Source: an uncultured Prevotellaceae bacterium (GTDB lineage Bacteria; Bacteroidota; Bacteroidia; Bacteroidales; Bacteroidaceae). From it: a stretch of 54,546 nt of DNA. A program made the position numbers and the translations under genes. Under the pieces are notes generated by a model. That model was not told the origin of the DNA, did no database searches, and saw only the letters and a list, made by a program, of their open reading frames with translations. Shown piece by piece: positions 26,182 to 35,748 of this stretch; the first letter of the stretch is position 1, and each line of letters starts with the position of its first letter. The DNA lies in contig CACZMV010000011.1 of the NCBI GenBank assembly GCA_902782305.1, forward strand, positions 65,600 to 120,145. The letters run 5' to 3'.

Positions 26182-26736
26182 ATGAATAACATTTTGCTAA
26201 AAGATCTTTTTCGTTATGAAGGTGAGAACTGCCATAATATAAAAGAAAAGTTGAAATACATCTTTTTTGTTCCTGGATATACATATACATTCTTCTATAG
26301 AAAGAGTAAGGCTGGGCATTTAAGACATTTATATAGAATGCTATTGCGCTTAACCTCATATATTACTCATATTCAGATTCCATATCAAACTCAAATTGGA
26401 GAAGGACTCTATATTGGGCATTTTGGCTCAATTATTGTGAACCCAGATGCTGTTATTGGAAAAAACTTCTGTATAAGTGTCGGAACTTTAGTTGGAAATG
26501 CACTAGGGAAAAAGAAAGGGGTGCCAACAATTGGCGATAATGTCTTTATGGGACGTAATTCAATAGTTATTGGGAATGTCACTATTGGTAATAATGTACT
26601 AATTGCACCTGGTGCTTTCGTTAACTTTGATGTTCCAGATAATAGTATAGTAATAGGAAATCCTGGGCAGATAATTCCTAAAGATAGTTCTCCTACAGAA
26701 AAATACATAGTATATCCCGTAGAGAGGTTCGCTTGA
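26182..26736 (+). CDS. Serine-acetyltransferase-like hexapeptide transferase
   Basis: This 184-residue left-handed beta-helix protein resembles CysE in its core: GEGLYIGHFGSIIVNPDAVIG, then ISVGTLVGN, PTIGDNVFMGRNSIVIGNV and PGAFVNFDVPDN. In this setting it more likely O-acetylates a sugar than serine. It is one of three beta-helix acyltransferases in the locus. Confidence 0.82.
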   Translation: MNNILLKDLFRYEGENCHNIKEKLKYIFFVPGYTYTFFYRKSKAGHLRHLYRMLLRLTSYITHIQIPYQTQIGEGLYIGHFGSIIVNPDAVIGKNFCISVGTLVGNALGKKKGVPTIGDNVFMGRNSIVIGNVTIGNNVLIAPGAFVNFDVPDNSIVIGNPGQIIPKDSSPTEKYIVYPVERFA

Positions 26737-26749
26737 ATTTTCTATAGAT

Positions 26750-27832
26750 ATGAGGATCCTTCACGTAATCACATCTTTGAAAACTGGTGGTGCAGAGGCA
26801 TTGGTGGTAAATTTAATGCCTCAGTTTTGTTCACTGGGGCATGAGGTCGGAGTGGCGGTGTTCAATGCGGAGCACACGGATTTGATGAAACGACTAGAGA
26901 AAGAATGCCCAGAATGCAAGATTTATCGTTTGGGTAACTCTTTTTATAACCCTCGATTCATTTTTCAACTGATACCCATCATCCGTAAATATGATATAAT
27001 ACACACCCATAACTCTTCTGCACAGTTATATGCAGTACTGGCAAATATCTTCTGCCATAAGATAATGGTGACAACAGAACATAACACGCATAACAGAAAA
27101 CGGGGTAATCGGATTCTTTCCCTTATCGACAAGTGGATGTATGCACGATATGACCATGTAATCTGTATTTCCCAGCAGGCAGAAGAAAACCTGCGAAGTT
27201 ATCTTCAGAACGAGAGTGGCTGCTTGAAAAAGATTGTTACCATATATAATGGAGTAAATATTGAGACGATTCATTCTGCTCAACCTATTATAAGTGAGAA
27301 GCCTGATAAGTTCTTGGTGGTGATGGTAGCAGCATTCAGACCTCAGAAGGACCATGCAACGCTGATTAAAGCAATGACGAAACTTCCTAAGGAAAAATTC
27401 GAAGCATGGTTAGTGGGAGATGGGGAATCTCGTGCAGAAGTAGAAAGGCTGATTAGTGACCTTGGCATGGAAGATCGAGTGAAGATGGTGGGATTAAGGA
27501 CAGATGTACCTCAGATTCTCAAAACTGCGGATGTGATAGTGATGTCCACTCATTACGAAGGATTGTCACTTTCAAATATTGAAGGAATGGCAGCTGGGAA
27601 ACCCTTTGTTGCGTCAGATGTTGAAGGAATCCGTGAGATTACAAAAGGTTTTGGAATACTTGTACCACACGAAGATGCTGATGCCTTGGCTGAAGCAATT
27701 AAGCAACTTCATGATGATAAGATGTACTATAAGCAAATAGCCGATAAATGCTATAAACGTGCAACACAGTTTGATATCAGTAAAATGGTAAGTCGGTATA
27801 ATGATGTTTATATGAGTTTTTCGAGACTATGA
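26750..27832 (+). CDS. Glycosyltransferase family 4
   Basis: This 360-residue GT-B enzyme has ITSLKTGGAEALVVNLM, THNSSAQLYAVLA, VAAFRPQKDH, LVGDGESRAEVE and STHYEGLSLSNIEGMAAGKP. The stop overlaps the start of the next GT4 gene (ATGA). Base composition is less AT-rich from here to the right end of the locus than in 5-18 kb. Confidence 0.88.
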   Translation: MRILHVITSLKTGGAEALVVNLMPQFCSLGHEVGVAVFNAEHTDLMKRLEKECPECKIYRLGNSFYNPRFIFQLIPIIRKYDIIHTHNSSAQLYAVLANIFCHKIMVTTEHNTHNRKRGNRILSLIDKWMYARYDHVICISQQAEENLRSYLQNESGCLKKIVTIYNGVNIETIHSAQPIISEKPDKFLVVMVAAFRPQKDHATLIKAMTKLPKEKFEAWLVGDGESRAEVERLISDLGMEDRVKMVGLRTDVPQILKTADVIVMSTHYEGLSLSNIEGMAAGKPFVASDVEGIREITKGFGILVPHEDADALAEAIKQLHDDKMYYKQIADKCYKRATQFDISKMVSRYNDVYMSFSRL

Positions 27833-28971
27833 AACCAAAGATAATACGTGCATGTACTATATCTTTATCCTTCATTTTCATGGAGAGTTTGCTTGCAAAA
27901 CTCCAAAAGAAGTATGAAGTGATTCTGCTGTCGTCTCCAGGACCGGAATTGGATGAGATGGAAAGAAAATATGGCGTCCAAGGGAAACGTGTTCCTATGG
28001 AACGGCATATATCACCCATTCATGATGCGGTGTCGTTATGGCATCTGATTAGGACTTTTATAAAGGAAAGACCAACGATGGTGCATTCTATGACTCCCAA
28101 AGCAGGACTGTTGTGTATGATAGCAGCTCGGTTGACAAGAGTGCCAGTGAGAGTGCATACGTTTACAGGACTGGTGTTCCCAACGGCAACAGGATTGAAA
28201 CGAAAGATATTGATGTTGACAGATGCCATCACATGTGCTTGTGCTACTCACGTAATTCCAGAAGGAAAGGGGGTAATGATGGATCTACAGAACAATGGAA
28301 TTACGAAAAAGCCAATGAAGGTCTTAGGATATGGCAATGTGAAGGGTATTGATTTGACTCATTATTCTCGTAGACCAGAAGTGATGGAGTTGGCTCAGAA
28401 GTTGAAGAAGGAGGGAGTATTTACCTTTGTGTTTGTTGGACGCATTGCCAAAGATAAAGGAATCAATGAGCTTTGTAAGGCAATGAGTAAATTGTCTGGG
28501 TTTGCTCCGGCAAGGCTATTATTGGTGGGCTGGAATGAAGATAGTCAAGACCCAATATCACAGGAGGCAAAGGACTTGATAGCGAATAATGCTGCCATAG
28601 AGTATGTTGGACCGAAGTATGGAGATGAGCTGTTGACCTATTATGCCGCAGCTGATAGTTACGTGTTTCCTAGCTATCGAGAGGGATTTCCCAATACTGT
28701 ACTGGAAGCAGGGGCTATGGGATTGCCATGTATAGTAACAGACATAAATGGTTCTCGTGAGATTATTGTTGAGGGAGAGAATGGTGTCATCATCCCACCG
28801 CGAGATGAAGAGGCTCTTTTTCAGGCAATGTTAGAAATGATAAGGAATAAGCAAAACCGTGAATATATGGCAGGTAAGGCTAGGGATATGATAGCTTCTC
28901 GTTTTGAAGAGAGCTTCGTCCAAAATTGTTTGATGGAGTTCTACGAGGATATTTTGAAACTTAATAAATAA
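27829..28971 (+). CDS. Glycosyltransferase family 4 (PglA-like)
   Basis: This 380-residue GT-B enzyme has VHSMTPKAGLLCMIAARL, HTFTGLVFPTATG, VFVGRIAKDKGINEL and SYREGFPNTVLEAGAMGLP. It sits directly before a GNAT acetyltransferase and the initiating phosphoglycosyl transferase, an arrangement like pglA-pglD-pglC, so it probably adds the second sugar of the repeat unit. That acceptor assignment is inferred from order. Confidence 0.86.
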   Translation: MKPKIIRACTISLSFIFMESLLAKLQKKYEVILLSSPGPELDEMERKYGVQGKRVPMERHISPIHDAVSLWHLIRTFIKERPTMVHSMTPKAGLLCMIAARLTRVPVRVHTFTGLVFPTATGLKRKILMLTDAITCACATHVIPEGKGVMMDLQNNGITKKPMKVLGYGNVKGIDLTHYSRRPEVMELAQKLKKEGVFTFVFVGRIAKDKGINELCKAMSKLSGFAPARLLLVGWNEDSQDPISQEAKDLIANNAAIEYVGPKYGDELLTYYAAADSYVFPSYREGFPNTVLEAGAMGLPCIVTDINGSREIIVEGENGVIIPPRDEEALFQAMLEMIRNKQNREYMAGKARDMIASRFEESFVQNCLMEFYEDILKLNK

Positions 28972-28974
28972 TAA

Positions 28975-29562
28975 ATGTTATATACAATAGCGCACTTTTT
29001 TAGAGATAAAATGGGATGGTTGTGGAATATGGTAGAAACAATCAACTCACAACTGTTTTCTATAAGGTATGGGAAGAAACTTGATGAACTTTCTCTGGTA
29101 GAAAAGCCAGAAGGTTTTGAAGTGATTCCGATAAAGGATATTCCCACGGAAAAACTGGTTATGTTCTTTCGCAATCAACCTAAGGAGACTTTTATGTATT
29201 TTAATCCACATGCTTTTGATGCAAAGACTATCATGAGTTTGCAACGAAACAGGTCCTTCCTAGCATATGTTTTGTTGGATAAGGAGAAAGATCAGATAGC
29301 AGGATATTGCTTTAATAGGTGTTTCTTTCATGGACAGGGATTCCGTGGAAGGATGGTGGATATCAACTATCGTGGAAAAGGATTGGGTACAGCCATGAAT
29401 AAGTTGTTAAATGAAGTTGGATTTGGAGTAGGATTGCGTCTGTTTGAGACCGTATCGAAAAATAACATTGCATCTTACCGATCAGCATTATCAGCAAGCA
29501 AAGTAAGAGTGGTCGAGGAGATGGATGACAATGTATTGTATTTAGAAATAATACCATCATAA
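28975..29562 (+). CDS. GNAT-family N-acetyltransferase
   Basis: In this 195-residue protein the GNAT acetyl-CoA loop appears as VDINYRGKGLGTAMNKLL, followed by FETVSKNNIASYRSALSA. It lies three bases after the GT4 gene and six before the phosphoglycosyl transferase gene. By analogy with the 4-amino-sugar pathways (UDP-diNAcBac and relatives), it may acetylate the amino sugar carried by the first lipid-linked intermediate. Confidence 0.78.
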   Translation: MLYTIAHFFRDKMGWLWNMVETINSQLFSIRYGKKLDELSLVEKPEGFEVIPIKDIPTEKLVMFFRNQPKETFMYFNPHAFDAKTIMSLQRNRSFLAYVLLDKEKDQIAGYCFNRCFFHGQGFRGRMVDINYRGKGLGTAMNKLLNEVGFGVGLRLFETVSKNNIASYRSALSASKVRVVEEMDDNVLYLEIIPS

Positions 29563-29568
29563 CTTGAT

Positions 29569-30180
29569 ATGATTATAAAATATATATTTGATAGACTAGT
29601 GGCACTGATAGGACTCCTGTTTTTGTGGCCATTACTGATAATACTGGCGATACTTATCAAAGTAAAAATGCCAGGAGGTCCTGCGTTTTTTACGCAAAAG
29701 AGAGTAGGGCAGCATGGACGCTTGTTCACGATGCATAAATTTCGTTCAATGGCAGTGTCACATGATGACTCATCGGTTAGTGTAGCGGGAGAAGCTCGCA
29801 TTACTTCATTTGGCGCAACGCTTCGCAAATATAAATTGGATGAGTTACCTGAATTATGGGATGTGTTGATTGGGAATATGAGCTTTGTGGGACCTAGACC
29901 GGATGTGCCAGGTTATGCAGACATGTTGACAGGTGATGACCGTAGGATGTTAGAACTGCGCCCAGGGATTACTGGACCTGCTTCGTTGAAATACCGAGAT
30001 GAGGAGGAACTATTGGCGAAGGTTGACAATCCCATTGAATATAACGATAAAGTTATCTTCCCAGATAAGGTGCGTATTAACCTGTATTATCTAGACCATT
30101 ATTCCTTCTGGAAGGATATCCAAATGATAATCTATACAGTACTTGGGATGAAAATGGAGTATGGAGGAGAAATCATATAA
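29569..30180 (+). CDS. Initiating monotopic phosphoglycosyl transferase (PglC/WcaJ-type small sugar transferase)
   Basis: This 203-residue protein has an N-terminal re-entrant hydrophobic helix (about 8-33). It has the catalytic core FFTQKRVGQHGRLFTMHKFRSM, the Asp91-Glu92 dyad in LDELPELWDVL and FVGPRPDVPGY. It transfers a phospho-sugar from a UDP-sugar to undecaprenyl phosphate, the first step of repeat-unit assembly at the inner membrane. Length and context suit a PglC-type enzyme using a 4-amino sugar; the DegT aminotransferase at 32582 could supply it. Confidence 0.9.
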   Translation: MIIKYIFDRLVALIGLLFLWPLLIILAILIKVKMPGGPAFFTQKRVGQHGRLFTMHKFRSMAVSHDDSSVSVAGEARITSFGATLRKYKLDELPELWDVLIGNMSFVGPRPDVPGYADMLTGDDRRMLELRPGITGPASLKYRDEEELLAKVDNPIEYNDKVIFPDKVRINLYYLDHYSFWKDIQMIIYTVLGMKMEYGGEII

Positions 30181-30192
30181 TTATTTGTATCA

Positions 30193-31068
30193 ATGAAGCG
30201 ACTGACCATTTTCACCCCAACTTATAACCGAGCATACATTTTGCCAAAGTTGTATAAGAGCCTATGTGTGCAAACATGTCAAGACTTTGAGTGGTTGGTA
30301 GTGGACGATGGCTCTACGGACAATACTAGAGAGTTGGTAAAGGAATGGGAGCAGGAGCATAAAATTACTATTCGGTATTTCTATCAGGAGAATGCTGGTA
30401 AGATGATAGCACATAATAAGGCTGTGAAGGAATCACAAGCTGAATTATTTATGTGTGTAGATTCTGATGATCGATTATGTGCGGAGAATGTAATCGCAGA
30501 TGTATTGTCGTTTTGGAATCAGGAAAAGGTGACAGATAATCCTGCAATTTGTGGGATAATTGGATATAAGCAAATAGAGCATAAAACTGAGTGTTTCCCT
30601 GAGAGTATGAGAATAGTTCATCTATCGGATTTATTTGAGAAAGGTTTTAGTGGGGAAACCGCTTTGATAATTAAACGAGAAGTGTTGGCTAAATATCCAT
30701 TCCCATATTTTGAAGGTGAGAAGTTCGTTACGGATGTGTATGTATATGATCAGATAGACCGTGACTATCAATTCCTGCTGTTTCCCTATACAGTACAGGA
30801 TTGCAGATATCATGACGATGGATATTCCAATCATTATATGAAACTGTTGTTTGAAAATCCATTGGGATATAGGGCTTATCATAACCAATGTGTGTTATTC
30901 AAGAAGAAAGGTTATCTGAAAAGTGTAGTTTGTTATATCGCTCTTTCACTGAGAATTCGAGATGAAAGACTATTTTCAAATGCAGCGAATCTCCCTTTAA
31001 CTATTTTGTTGCTCCCATTGGGTGTGATGAAGTATTTCTATGATAATTTTAGACTTTCAAGATTATAA
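30193..31068 (+). CDS. Glycosyltransferase family 2
   Basis: This 291-residue GT2 has LTIFTPTYNRAYILPKLYKS, VDDGSTDNTREL and the metal motif VDSDDRL (89-95). It is a paralogue of the GT2 at 25275-26174. It precedes the flippase gene by three bases. Confidence 0.86.
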   Translation: MKRLTIFTPTYNRAYILPKLYKSLCVQTCQDFEWLVVDDGSTDNTRELVKEWEQEHKITIRYFYQENAGKMIAHNKAVKESQAELFMCVDSDDRLCAENVIADVLSFWNQEKVTDNPAICGIIGYKQIEHKTECFPESMRIVHLSDLFEKGFSGETALIIKREVLAKYPFPYFEGEKFVTDVYVYDQIDRDYQFLLFPYTVQDCRYHDDGYSNHYMKLLFENPLGYRAYHNQCVLFKKKGYLKSVVCYIALSLRIRDERLFSNAANLPLTILLLPLGVMKYFYDNFRLSRL

Positions 31069-31071
31069 AGG

Positions 31072-32496
31072 ATGACGGGTGACGCACATAGAAGTTTGCT
31101 ATGGAGTGGTATCCAACAATTTGTGGTGTTTGGCATCCAGTTTGTTGTAGGTGTTGTACTGGCCAGGCTACTGACACCCTATGATTTTGGCGTGATAGCC
31201 ATGCAAGGGGTGTTCTTCGCAATATCAAATGCATTTATTGACTGTGGATTAGAAGGTGCACTGATACAGAAGAAAGAGTGTACAAAGGCAGATGAGAACT
31301 CAGCGTTTATATTCTCTTCATCCATCAGTGTGACACTCTATCTGTTACTGTTTTTTGCAGCTCCTGTAATAGAGGGTTTCTATCATACACCCAATTTGCA
31401 GAAAGTGCTGAGGGTGTCTGCCTTAGTGCTGATGATAAATGCAGTAGGAATAGTGCCTCGCTCGTTGCTACAAAGACGATTGAAATTTAAAGAACTGGCA
31501 GTGGCATCGACATCTATATCCTTTTTTTCTGGTGGGGTGGCTATGTTGATGGCATTTAACGGATATGCGTATTGGGCATTGGTTGGACAGACTCTGTTGG
31601 CTGCCCTTTTGATGAACATAGCTTATTATTTATATGCACGCTGGTGGCCATCGTTTAAATTCTCGGTGGAGTCGTTTCGACAATTGATAACTTTTGGATT
31701 GCCTATGATGTTTACAGCTTTGGTACATGCAGTGTATAGCAATATCTATTCCTTAATCATAGGAAAGCAGTATAATGCGCATCAGCTGGGGCTGTATAAC
31801 AGGGCAGAAAACTACTCTGGATATGTATCTTATAACCTCAGCGATATGAGCATGCGAGCATTGTATCCAATTATCTCGAGAGTTCAGGACGATTTGGTAC
31901 AACTGAAAATAGCAGCTCTACGTATTTTGCATTCCTCTGCATTTATTGTCATTCCCATCAATGTTTTCTTGTTGGTAAAGGCTGAGGATATTATCTGTAT
32001 GTTGTTGACAGAGAAATGGTTGGAGATGGTTCCGCTGATGCAGGTAATGTGCCTTTCAAATATGGCATATGTGATAACAAATCTATATTTTAATTTATTT
32101 AAAGCAATAGGACGTACGCAAATCTTGTTTATCTGCGAATTAATTAATAAGATACTAGGTGTACTGATTTTGTTAATTACCTTTCGTTACGGCTTGATGG
32201 TGATGGTATATGGCTTACTGGTTTATGGAGTTTTGAGCATCTTAATTGGTTCTTATTTTGTAGATCGTTTTGTCGCAATTTCCCTGCACGAACAAGGTCG
32301 TCAGGTGTATTGGGTGGTTGTCAATGCTGTGATATCCATTCTTGCATGTGTTTTGCTTGGAGTTCTTTTAGATAACCTTTATGTGCGATTTGCCTTGTCG
32401 TTTATTGCCTATTTTTGCATATATTCGCTTCTAGCATGGATAGAAAAAGACGAGGCTATCGACTTCTTGATGGGGTATTTTAAGCATGACAAATAA
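31072..32496 (+). CDS. wzx: Wzx-type polysaccharide flippase (MOP superfamily)
   Basis: This 474-residue membrane protein has 12 or more hydrophobic segments and the WzxC-like features VVGVVLARLLTPYDFGVIAM, LEGALIQKKE and GLYNRAENYSGYV. It flips undecaprenyl-linked repeat units to the periplasmic face, where Wzy joins them. It is the last gene of the AT-rich locus; a new promoter follows at 32533. Confidence 0.9.
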   Translation: MTGDAHRSLLWSGIQQFVVFGIQFVVGVVLARLLTPYDFGVIAMQGVFFAISNAFIDCGLEGALIQKKECTKADENSAFIFSSSISVTLYLLLFFAAPVIEGFYHTPNLQKVLRVSALVLMINAVGIVPRSLLQRRLKFKELAVASTSISFFSGGVAMLMAFNGYAYWALVGQTLLAALLMNIAYYLYARWWPSFKFSVESFRQLITFGLPMMFTALVHAVYSNIYSLIIGKQYNAHQLGLYNRAENYSGYVSYNLSDMSMRALYPIISRVQDDLVQLKIAALRILHSSAFIVIPINVFLLVKAEDIICMLLTEKWLEMVPLMQVMCLSNMAYVITNLYFNLFKAIGRTQILFICELINKILGVLILLITFRYGLMVMVYGLLVYGVLSILIGSYFVDRFVAISLHEQGRQVYWVVVNAVISILACVLLGVLLDNLYVRFALSFIAYFCIYSLLAWIEKDEAIDFLMGYFKHDK

Positions 32497-32532
32497 AAAT
32501 AAAGTCGTAATATTCACAAAAATAGGTTAAAA

Positions 32533-32564
32533 TTTGGTGGATAGCGAATAAAGTCGTACCTTTG
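32533..32564 (+). promoter_or_regulatory. Promoter of the DegT - peptidase operon
   Basis: TTTG (32533-32536), a 20-base spacer and TACCTTTG (32557-32564) form a full Bacteroidota promoter 17 bases before ATG 32582. It separates this operon from the polysaccharide genes upstream. Confidence 0.75.
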
Positions 32565-32581
32565 CACAAATTTAGCAATAT

Positions 32582-33829
32582 ATGGCAAAAAAGATACACT
32601 TGTGCCTGGCTCGGATGAGTGAGGCCGGTTTAGAAAAAAAATATATTCAGGAGGCTATGGAGACCAAATGGGTGGCACCGCTTGGTCCTAATGTAGATGC
32701 ATTTGAGGCTGATCTTCGAAACTTTATAGGACAGGGTAAGGAAGTGGTGGTACTGTCGAGTGGTACCGCTGCTGTTCATCTGTCGCTGATAGCTTGTGGA
32801 GTGGGATATGGCGATGAGGTCATCGTACAGTCGTTTACCTTCTGTGCATCAAGTCATCCTGTGATGTATCTTGGTGCTACTCCCGTGTTCGTGGACTCTG
32901 AAAAGGGTTCATGGAACATGGATCCAGACTTGCTGGAAGAGGCCATCAAAGACCGTATAGCCAAGACTGGCAAGAAGCCGAAGGCTATTATGCCTGTAGC
33001 TCTTTATGGGATGCCCTACGAGATAGAACGTATCATGGAGATAGGCAAGCGCTATGGGATTCCTGTCATAGAGGATGCTGCCGAGGGCTTTGGCTCACGC
33101 TATAAGGGTCAGGTGTTGGGCACTTTCGGTGATTATGGCATCTTGTCGTTTAATGGTAACAAGATGATTACAACCAGTGGTGGTGGCGCGCTGATTTGTC
33201 CGGACAGAGAGTCGTGGACCAAGATGATGTGGTACGCCACACAGGCCCGCGAGAGTTATCCCTATTATCAGCATGAGGAGATAGGCTATAACTACCGTAT
33301 GTCGAACATTTGTGCTGGTATTGGTCGTGGACAGATGACGGTAGTAAACGATCATATAGCTCATCACCACCATGTTCAGAAGCTTTATGAGGAGCTGTTC
33401 AAGGATGTGAAGGGCATCACAGTGCACGTACAGCCTAATGACGCTTATGACAGTAACTATTGGCTGACAACCATCACCTTGGATTCTGACTTGAAGGTGA
33501 AGGGACAAGAGAATGCCTACAAGACTATTGTGACAGGTCCCATTGGTGGAGCCCTTGGTGTGATTCACCCTGCTACCACTGCAGTGACCGATTGTCAGCC
33601 TAACGATAACGTGGAAGCTATGCGCGTGGCATTGTCTGATGCTGACATAGAGGCACGTCCCGTATGGAAACCTATGCACAAGCAACCTGTGTATAAGAAT
33701 GCTCCTGCTTATGTTAATGGCGTATCAGAAGAGATCTTCAAGAAGGGATTATGCTTGCCTGCAGGTCCTTGGGTGGAAGACGAGGACGTGAAACGCATCG
33801 TGGATACGATAAAAGCAAGCATCGTATAG
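32582..33829 (+). CDS. DegT/DnrJ/EryC1 aminotransferase, PglE/WecE-like
   Basis: This 415-residue PLP enzyme carries SSGTAAVHL (59-67), EDAAEGFGS (164-172) and Schiff-base K194 in SFNGNKMITTSGGG. The family aminates UDP-4-keto-6-deoxy sugars; with the GNAT and PglC-like genes at 28975-30180 it would make a 4-amino sugar for the first repeat-unit step. The matching 4,6-dehydratase is not in the window. The segment around 300-350 is longer than in small DegT enzymes. It differs clearly from the FdtB-type enzyme at 3831 and has its own promoter. Confidence 0.85.
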   Translation: MAKKIHLCLARMSEAGLEKKYIQEAMETKWVAPLGPNVDAFEADLRNFIGQGKEVVVLSSGTAAVHLSLIACGVGYGDEVIVQSFTFCASSHPVMYLGATPVFVDSEKGSWNMDPDLLEEAIKDRIAKTGKKPKAIMPVALYGMPYEIERIMEIGKRYGIPVIEDAAEGFGSRYKGQVLGTFGDYGILSFNGNKMITTSGGGALICPDRESWTKMMWYATQARESYPYYQHEEIGYNYRMSNICAGIGRGQMTVVNDHIAHHHHVQKLYEELFKDVKGITVHVQPNDAYDSNYWLTTITLDSDLKVKGQENAYKTIVTGPIGGALGVIHPATTAVTDCQPNDNVEAMRVALSDADIEARPVWKPMHKQPVYKNAPAYVNGVSEEIFKKGLCLPAGPWVEDEDVKRIVDTIKASIV

Positions 33830-33848
33830 AAAACGACTTTTAAGGAGG

Positions 33849-34814
33849 ATGGAAAAACTGTTTTTTGAATTGATGCAGGTTGCGGTAGGACAACTGGATT
33901 GTCTGAGCCGTGGACCTTCCCCTGAGGAATGGGCTGAACTGTATCAGATGGCAAAACGACAGGCTGTAACGGGAATCTGTTATAGTGGAGTGGAGAAATT
34001 GTTTGAATTTGGATTGCGTGCTCCACAGGATGTCAGCATTGACTGGATGTCTGAGGCTGAGGAGATACGCATGAATAATGCGACCGTCAGCAAGCGTTGT
34101 GCTATCATCCAGAAAAAGCTCTTAGAACGCAAGATATATACCAGTGTGCTGTTGGGGCAGGGTGTAGCTCCCTATTATGGTGAAGAACTACAGGAACTGA
34201 GACAATCCAAAGGTATTGATGTCTATGTGGACTGTGGCAGAGAGAAAGCCATTAAGTTTGTGAAACAGACTGGACAGGAGCATGTTAGACATACCCACCA
34301 AATAGTATGGTTGGATGCATGGGAGGATACACCCGTGAGAATTCATCCGCGTATGGCTCATACCAAGAACAGACTGAAAAATGCCGTGATAGAACGCTGG
34401 TTCCGTCAGAATAGGGAACAACTGTTCCTGGAAAAAGGAGAGCTGGTAGTGCCTACAGCCAATGCTAATCTGGTATATGCATTGCAACATCTTTATGGAG
34501 AGATGCTGAGTGAGGGCATAGACATGCGCCAACTGATGGATTGCTTCTTTATCCTGAAAACCTTAAATGGTCAGTTTGGTACCTTTAAGGGGGGCATGAC
34601 CGTGAAGAAAACGATGAAGAGTTTCCTGATGAAGCGCTTTACACAAGGTGTGATGTGGGTGATGCAGGAGGTGTTCCGTATGGATCGTAGTCTGTTGCCT
34701 ATGGAACCCTCGGAGAAGGAAGGTCGCATCATCCTGCAGCAGGTGATGGAAGGTCGTCGCTTGTGGCCTCTGATGAAGCACTATCCTATACAGATGATGT
34801 GGAATATCATTTAA
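33849..34814 (+). CDS. Nucleotidyltransferase-fold family protein (NTP_transf_5-like)
   Basis: This 321-residue protein resembles the uncharacterised nucleotidyltransferase family often found in polysaccharide and peptide-modification loci. The active-site-like strand reads SKGIDVYVDCG, with Asp residues in place of the usual GDIDL. The rest is helical with many Trp, Met and Gln residues. The acceptor is unknown. It is preceded by AAGGAGG before ATG 33849 and lies between the aminotransferase and the M48 protease genes. Confidence 0.65.
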   Translation: MEKLFFELMQVAVGQLDCLSRGPSPEEWAELYQMAKRQAVTGICYSGVEKLFEFGLRAPQDVSIDWMSEAEEIRMNNATVSKRCAIIQKKLLERKIYTSVLLGQGVAPYYGEELQELRQSKGIDVYVDCGREKAIKFVKQTGQEHVRHTHQIVWLDAWEDTPVRIHPRMAHTKNRLKNAVIERWFRQNREQLFLEKGELVVPTANANLVYALQHLYGEMLSEGIDMRQLMDCFFILKTLNGQFGTFKGGMTVKKTMKSFLMKRFTQGVMWVMQEVFRMDRSLLPMEPSEKEGRIILQQVMEGRRLWPLMKHYPIQMMWNII

Positions 34815-34822
34815 TCGAACAT

Positions 34823-35746
34823 ATGAAGAACATAAGATTTATTTTATTGGTGGTACTGGCTGCCATATTGGTTGGCTGTGGAACCACAAAGACTGTACCC
34901 ATTACGGGTAGACAGCAGAGTCTGATGGTAAGTGATGGCGAGGTGCTGAGCCTTTCCACCCAGCAGTATCAGGAGTTTATGAAGAGTGCCAAACTCTCTA
35001 CCAATGCTACAAATACAGCTATGGTGAAGCGAGTGGGGGAGAAGTTGGCTAATGCCGTGACCAACTATCTGAGGTCTAACGGAATGGCTGATGATTTGCA
35101 GTACTACAAGTGGCAATTTAACCTGGTTCAGAACAATCAGGTAAACGCTTGGTGTATGCCTGGTGGCCTGATTTGTGTGTACGAGGGATTGCTCCCCGTT
35201 ACCCAGAATGAGGCTTCGCTGGCTATTGTGCTGGGCCATGAGATTGCTCATGCTGTGGCTCGTCATTCTGCAGAGCAGATGAGTACGCAGATGAAGCAAC
35301 AATATGGACTGCAGATTGGCTCGGCTGTAGCGAGTGCTATGGGCGTTGGCGCTACAGCACAGTCTATCGGTCAATGGGCTTTGTCGCAGCAGTTTAATTT
35401 CAAGAATCTGAAGTATTCGCGCAATCACGAGAGTGAGGCCGACCATCTTGGCTTGATTTTCGCAGCGATGGCAGGCTATGACCCGCAGGTGGCTGTGTCT
35501 TTCTGGCAACGTATGGCTGCCCATACAGGTAGTAGTCAGCAGTCTGACATCTATAGTGACCACCCCAGCGATGCTACACGTATCAAACAAATTCAGGGAT
35601 GGATGCCTGAGGCTTTGACCTATTATAAGGGTAATAGTTCTTCTAGTAAATCTAGTACTCCTAGTAAATCAAGTAAGACTAGCAAAACTACCAAAAAGAG
35701 TACAACTCCCCAAACAACCAAGACAATACACATTAAATCCAAATAA
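34823..35746 (+). CDS. M48-family metalloprotease lipoprotein (LoiP/YcaL-like)
   Basis: This 308-residue protein has a lipoprotein signal ending ILVGC, so Cys19 would be lipidated. It has the zinc motif HEIAH (His139, Glu140, His143), the third ligand Glu205 in NHESEAD, and the family block PITGRQQ. It probably sits in the outer or inner membrane facing the periplasm and degrades misassembled envelope proteins. The C-terminal 40 residues are a low-complexity Ser/Thr/Lys tail. ATG 34823, eight bases after the previous stop, gives the complete signal peptide. Confidence 0.88.
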   Translation: MKNIRFILLVVLAAILVGCGTTKTVPITGRQQSLMVSDGEVLSLSTQQYQEFMKSAKLSTNATNTAMVKRVGEKLANAVTNYLRSNGMADDLQYYKWQFNLVQNNQVNAWCMPGGLICVYEGLLPVTQNEASLAIVLGHEIAHAVARHSAEQMSTQMKQQYGLQIGSAVASAMGVGATAQSIGQWALSQQFNFKNLKYSRNHESEADHLGLIFAAMAGYDPQVAVSFWQRMAAHTGSSQQSDIYSDHPSDATRIKQIQGWMPEALTYYKGNSSSSKSSTPSKSSKTSKTTKKSTTPQTTKTIHIKSK

Positions 35747-35748
35747 CG

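Noticed and set aside
26182-26736. Serine acetyltransferase of cysteine synthesis (CysE)
   Set aside because: The beta-helix core is similar, but it is short and embedded among glycosyltransferases, so a sugar O-acetyltransferase is more likely.
33095-33685. Minus-strand frame opposite the DegT aminotransferase
   Set aside because: It is antisense to a complete, well-conserved enzyme and reads as composition-driven sequence.
34844-35590. Long open frame on the minus strand opposite the M48 protease gene
   Set aside because: It is antisense to a gene with signal peptide, zinc motif and family blocks; its own translation is low-complexity, His/Leu-rich and matches nothing.
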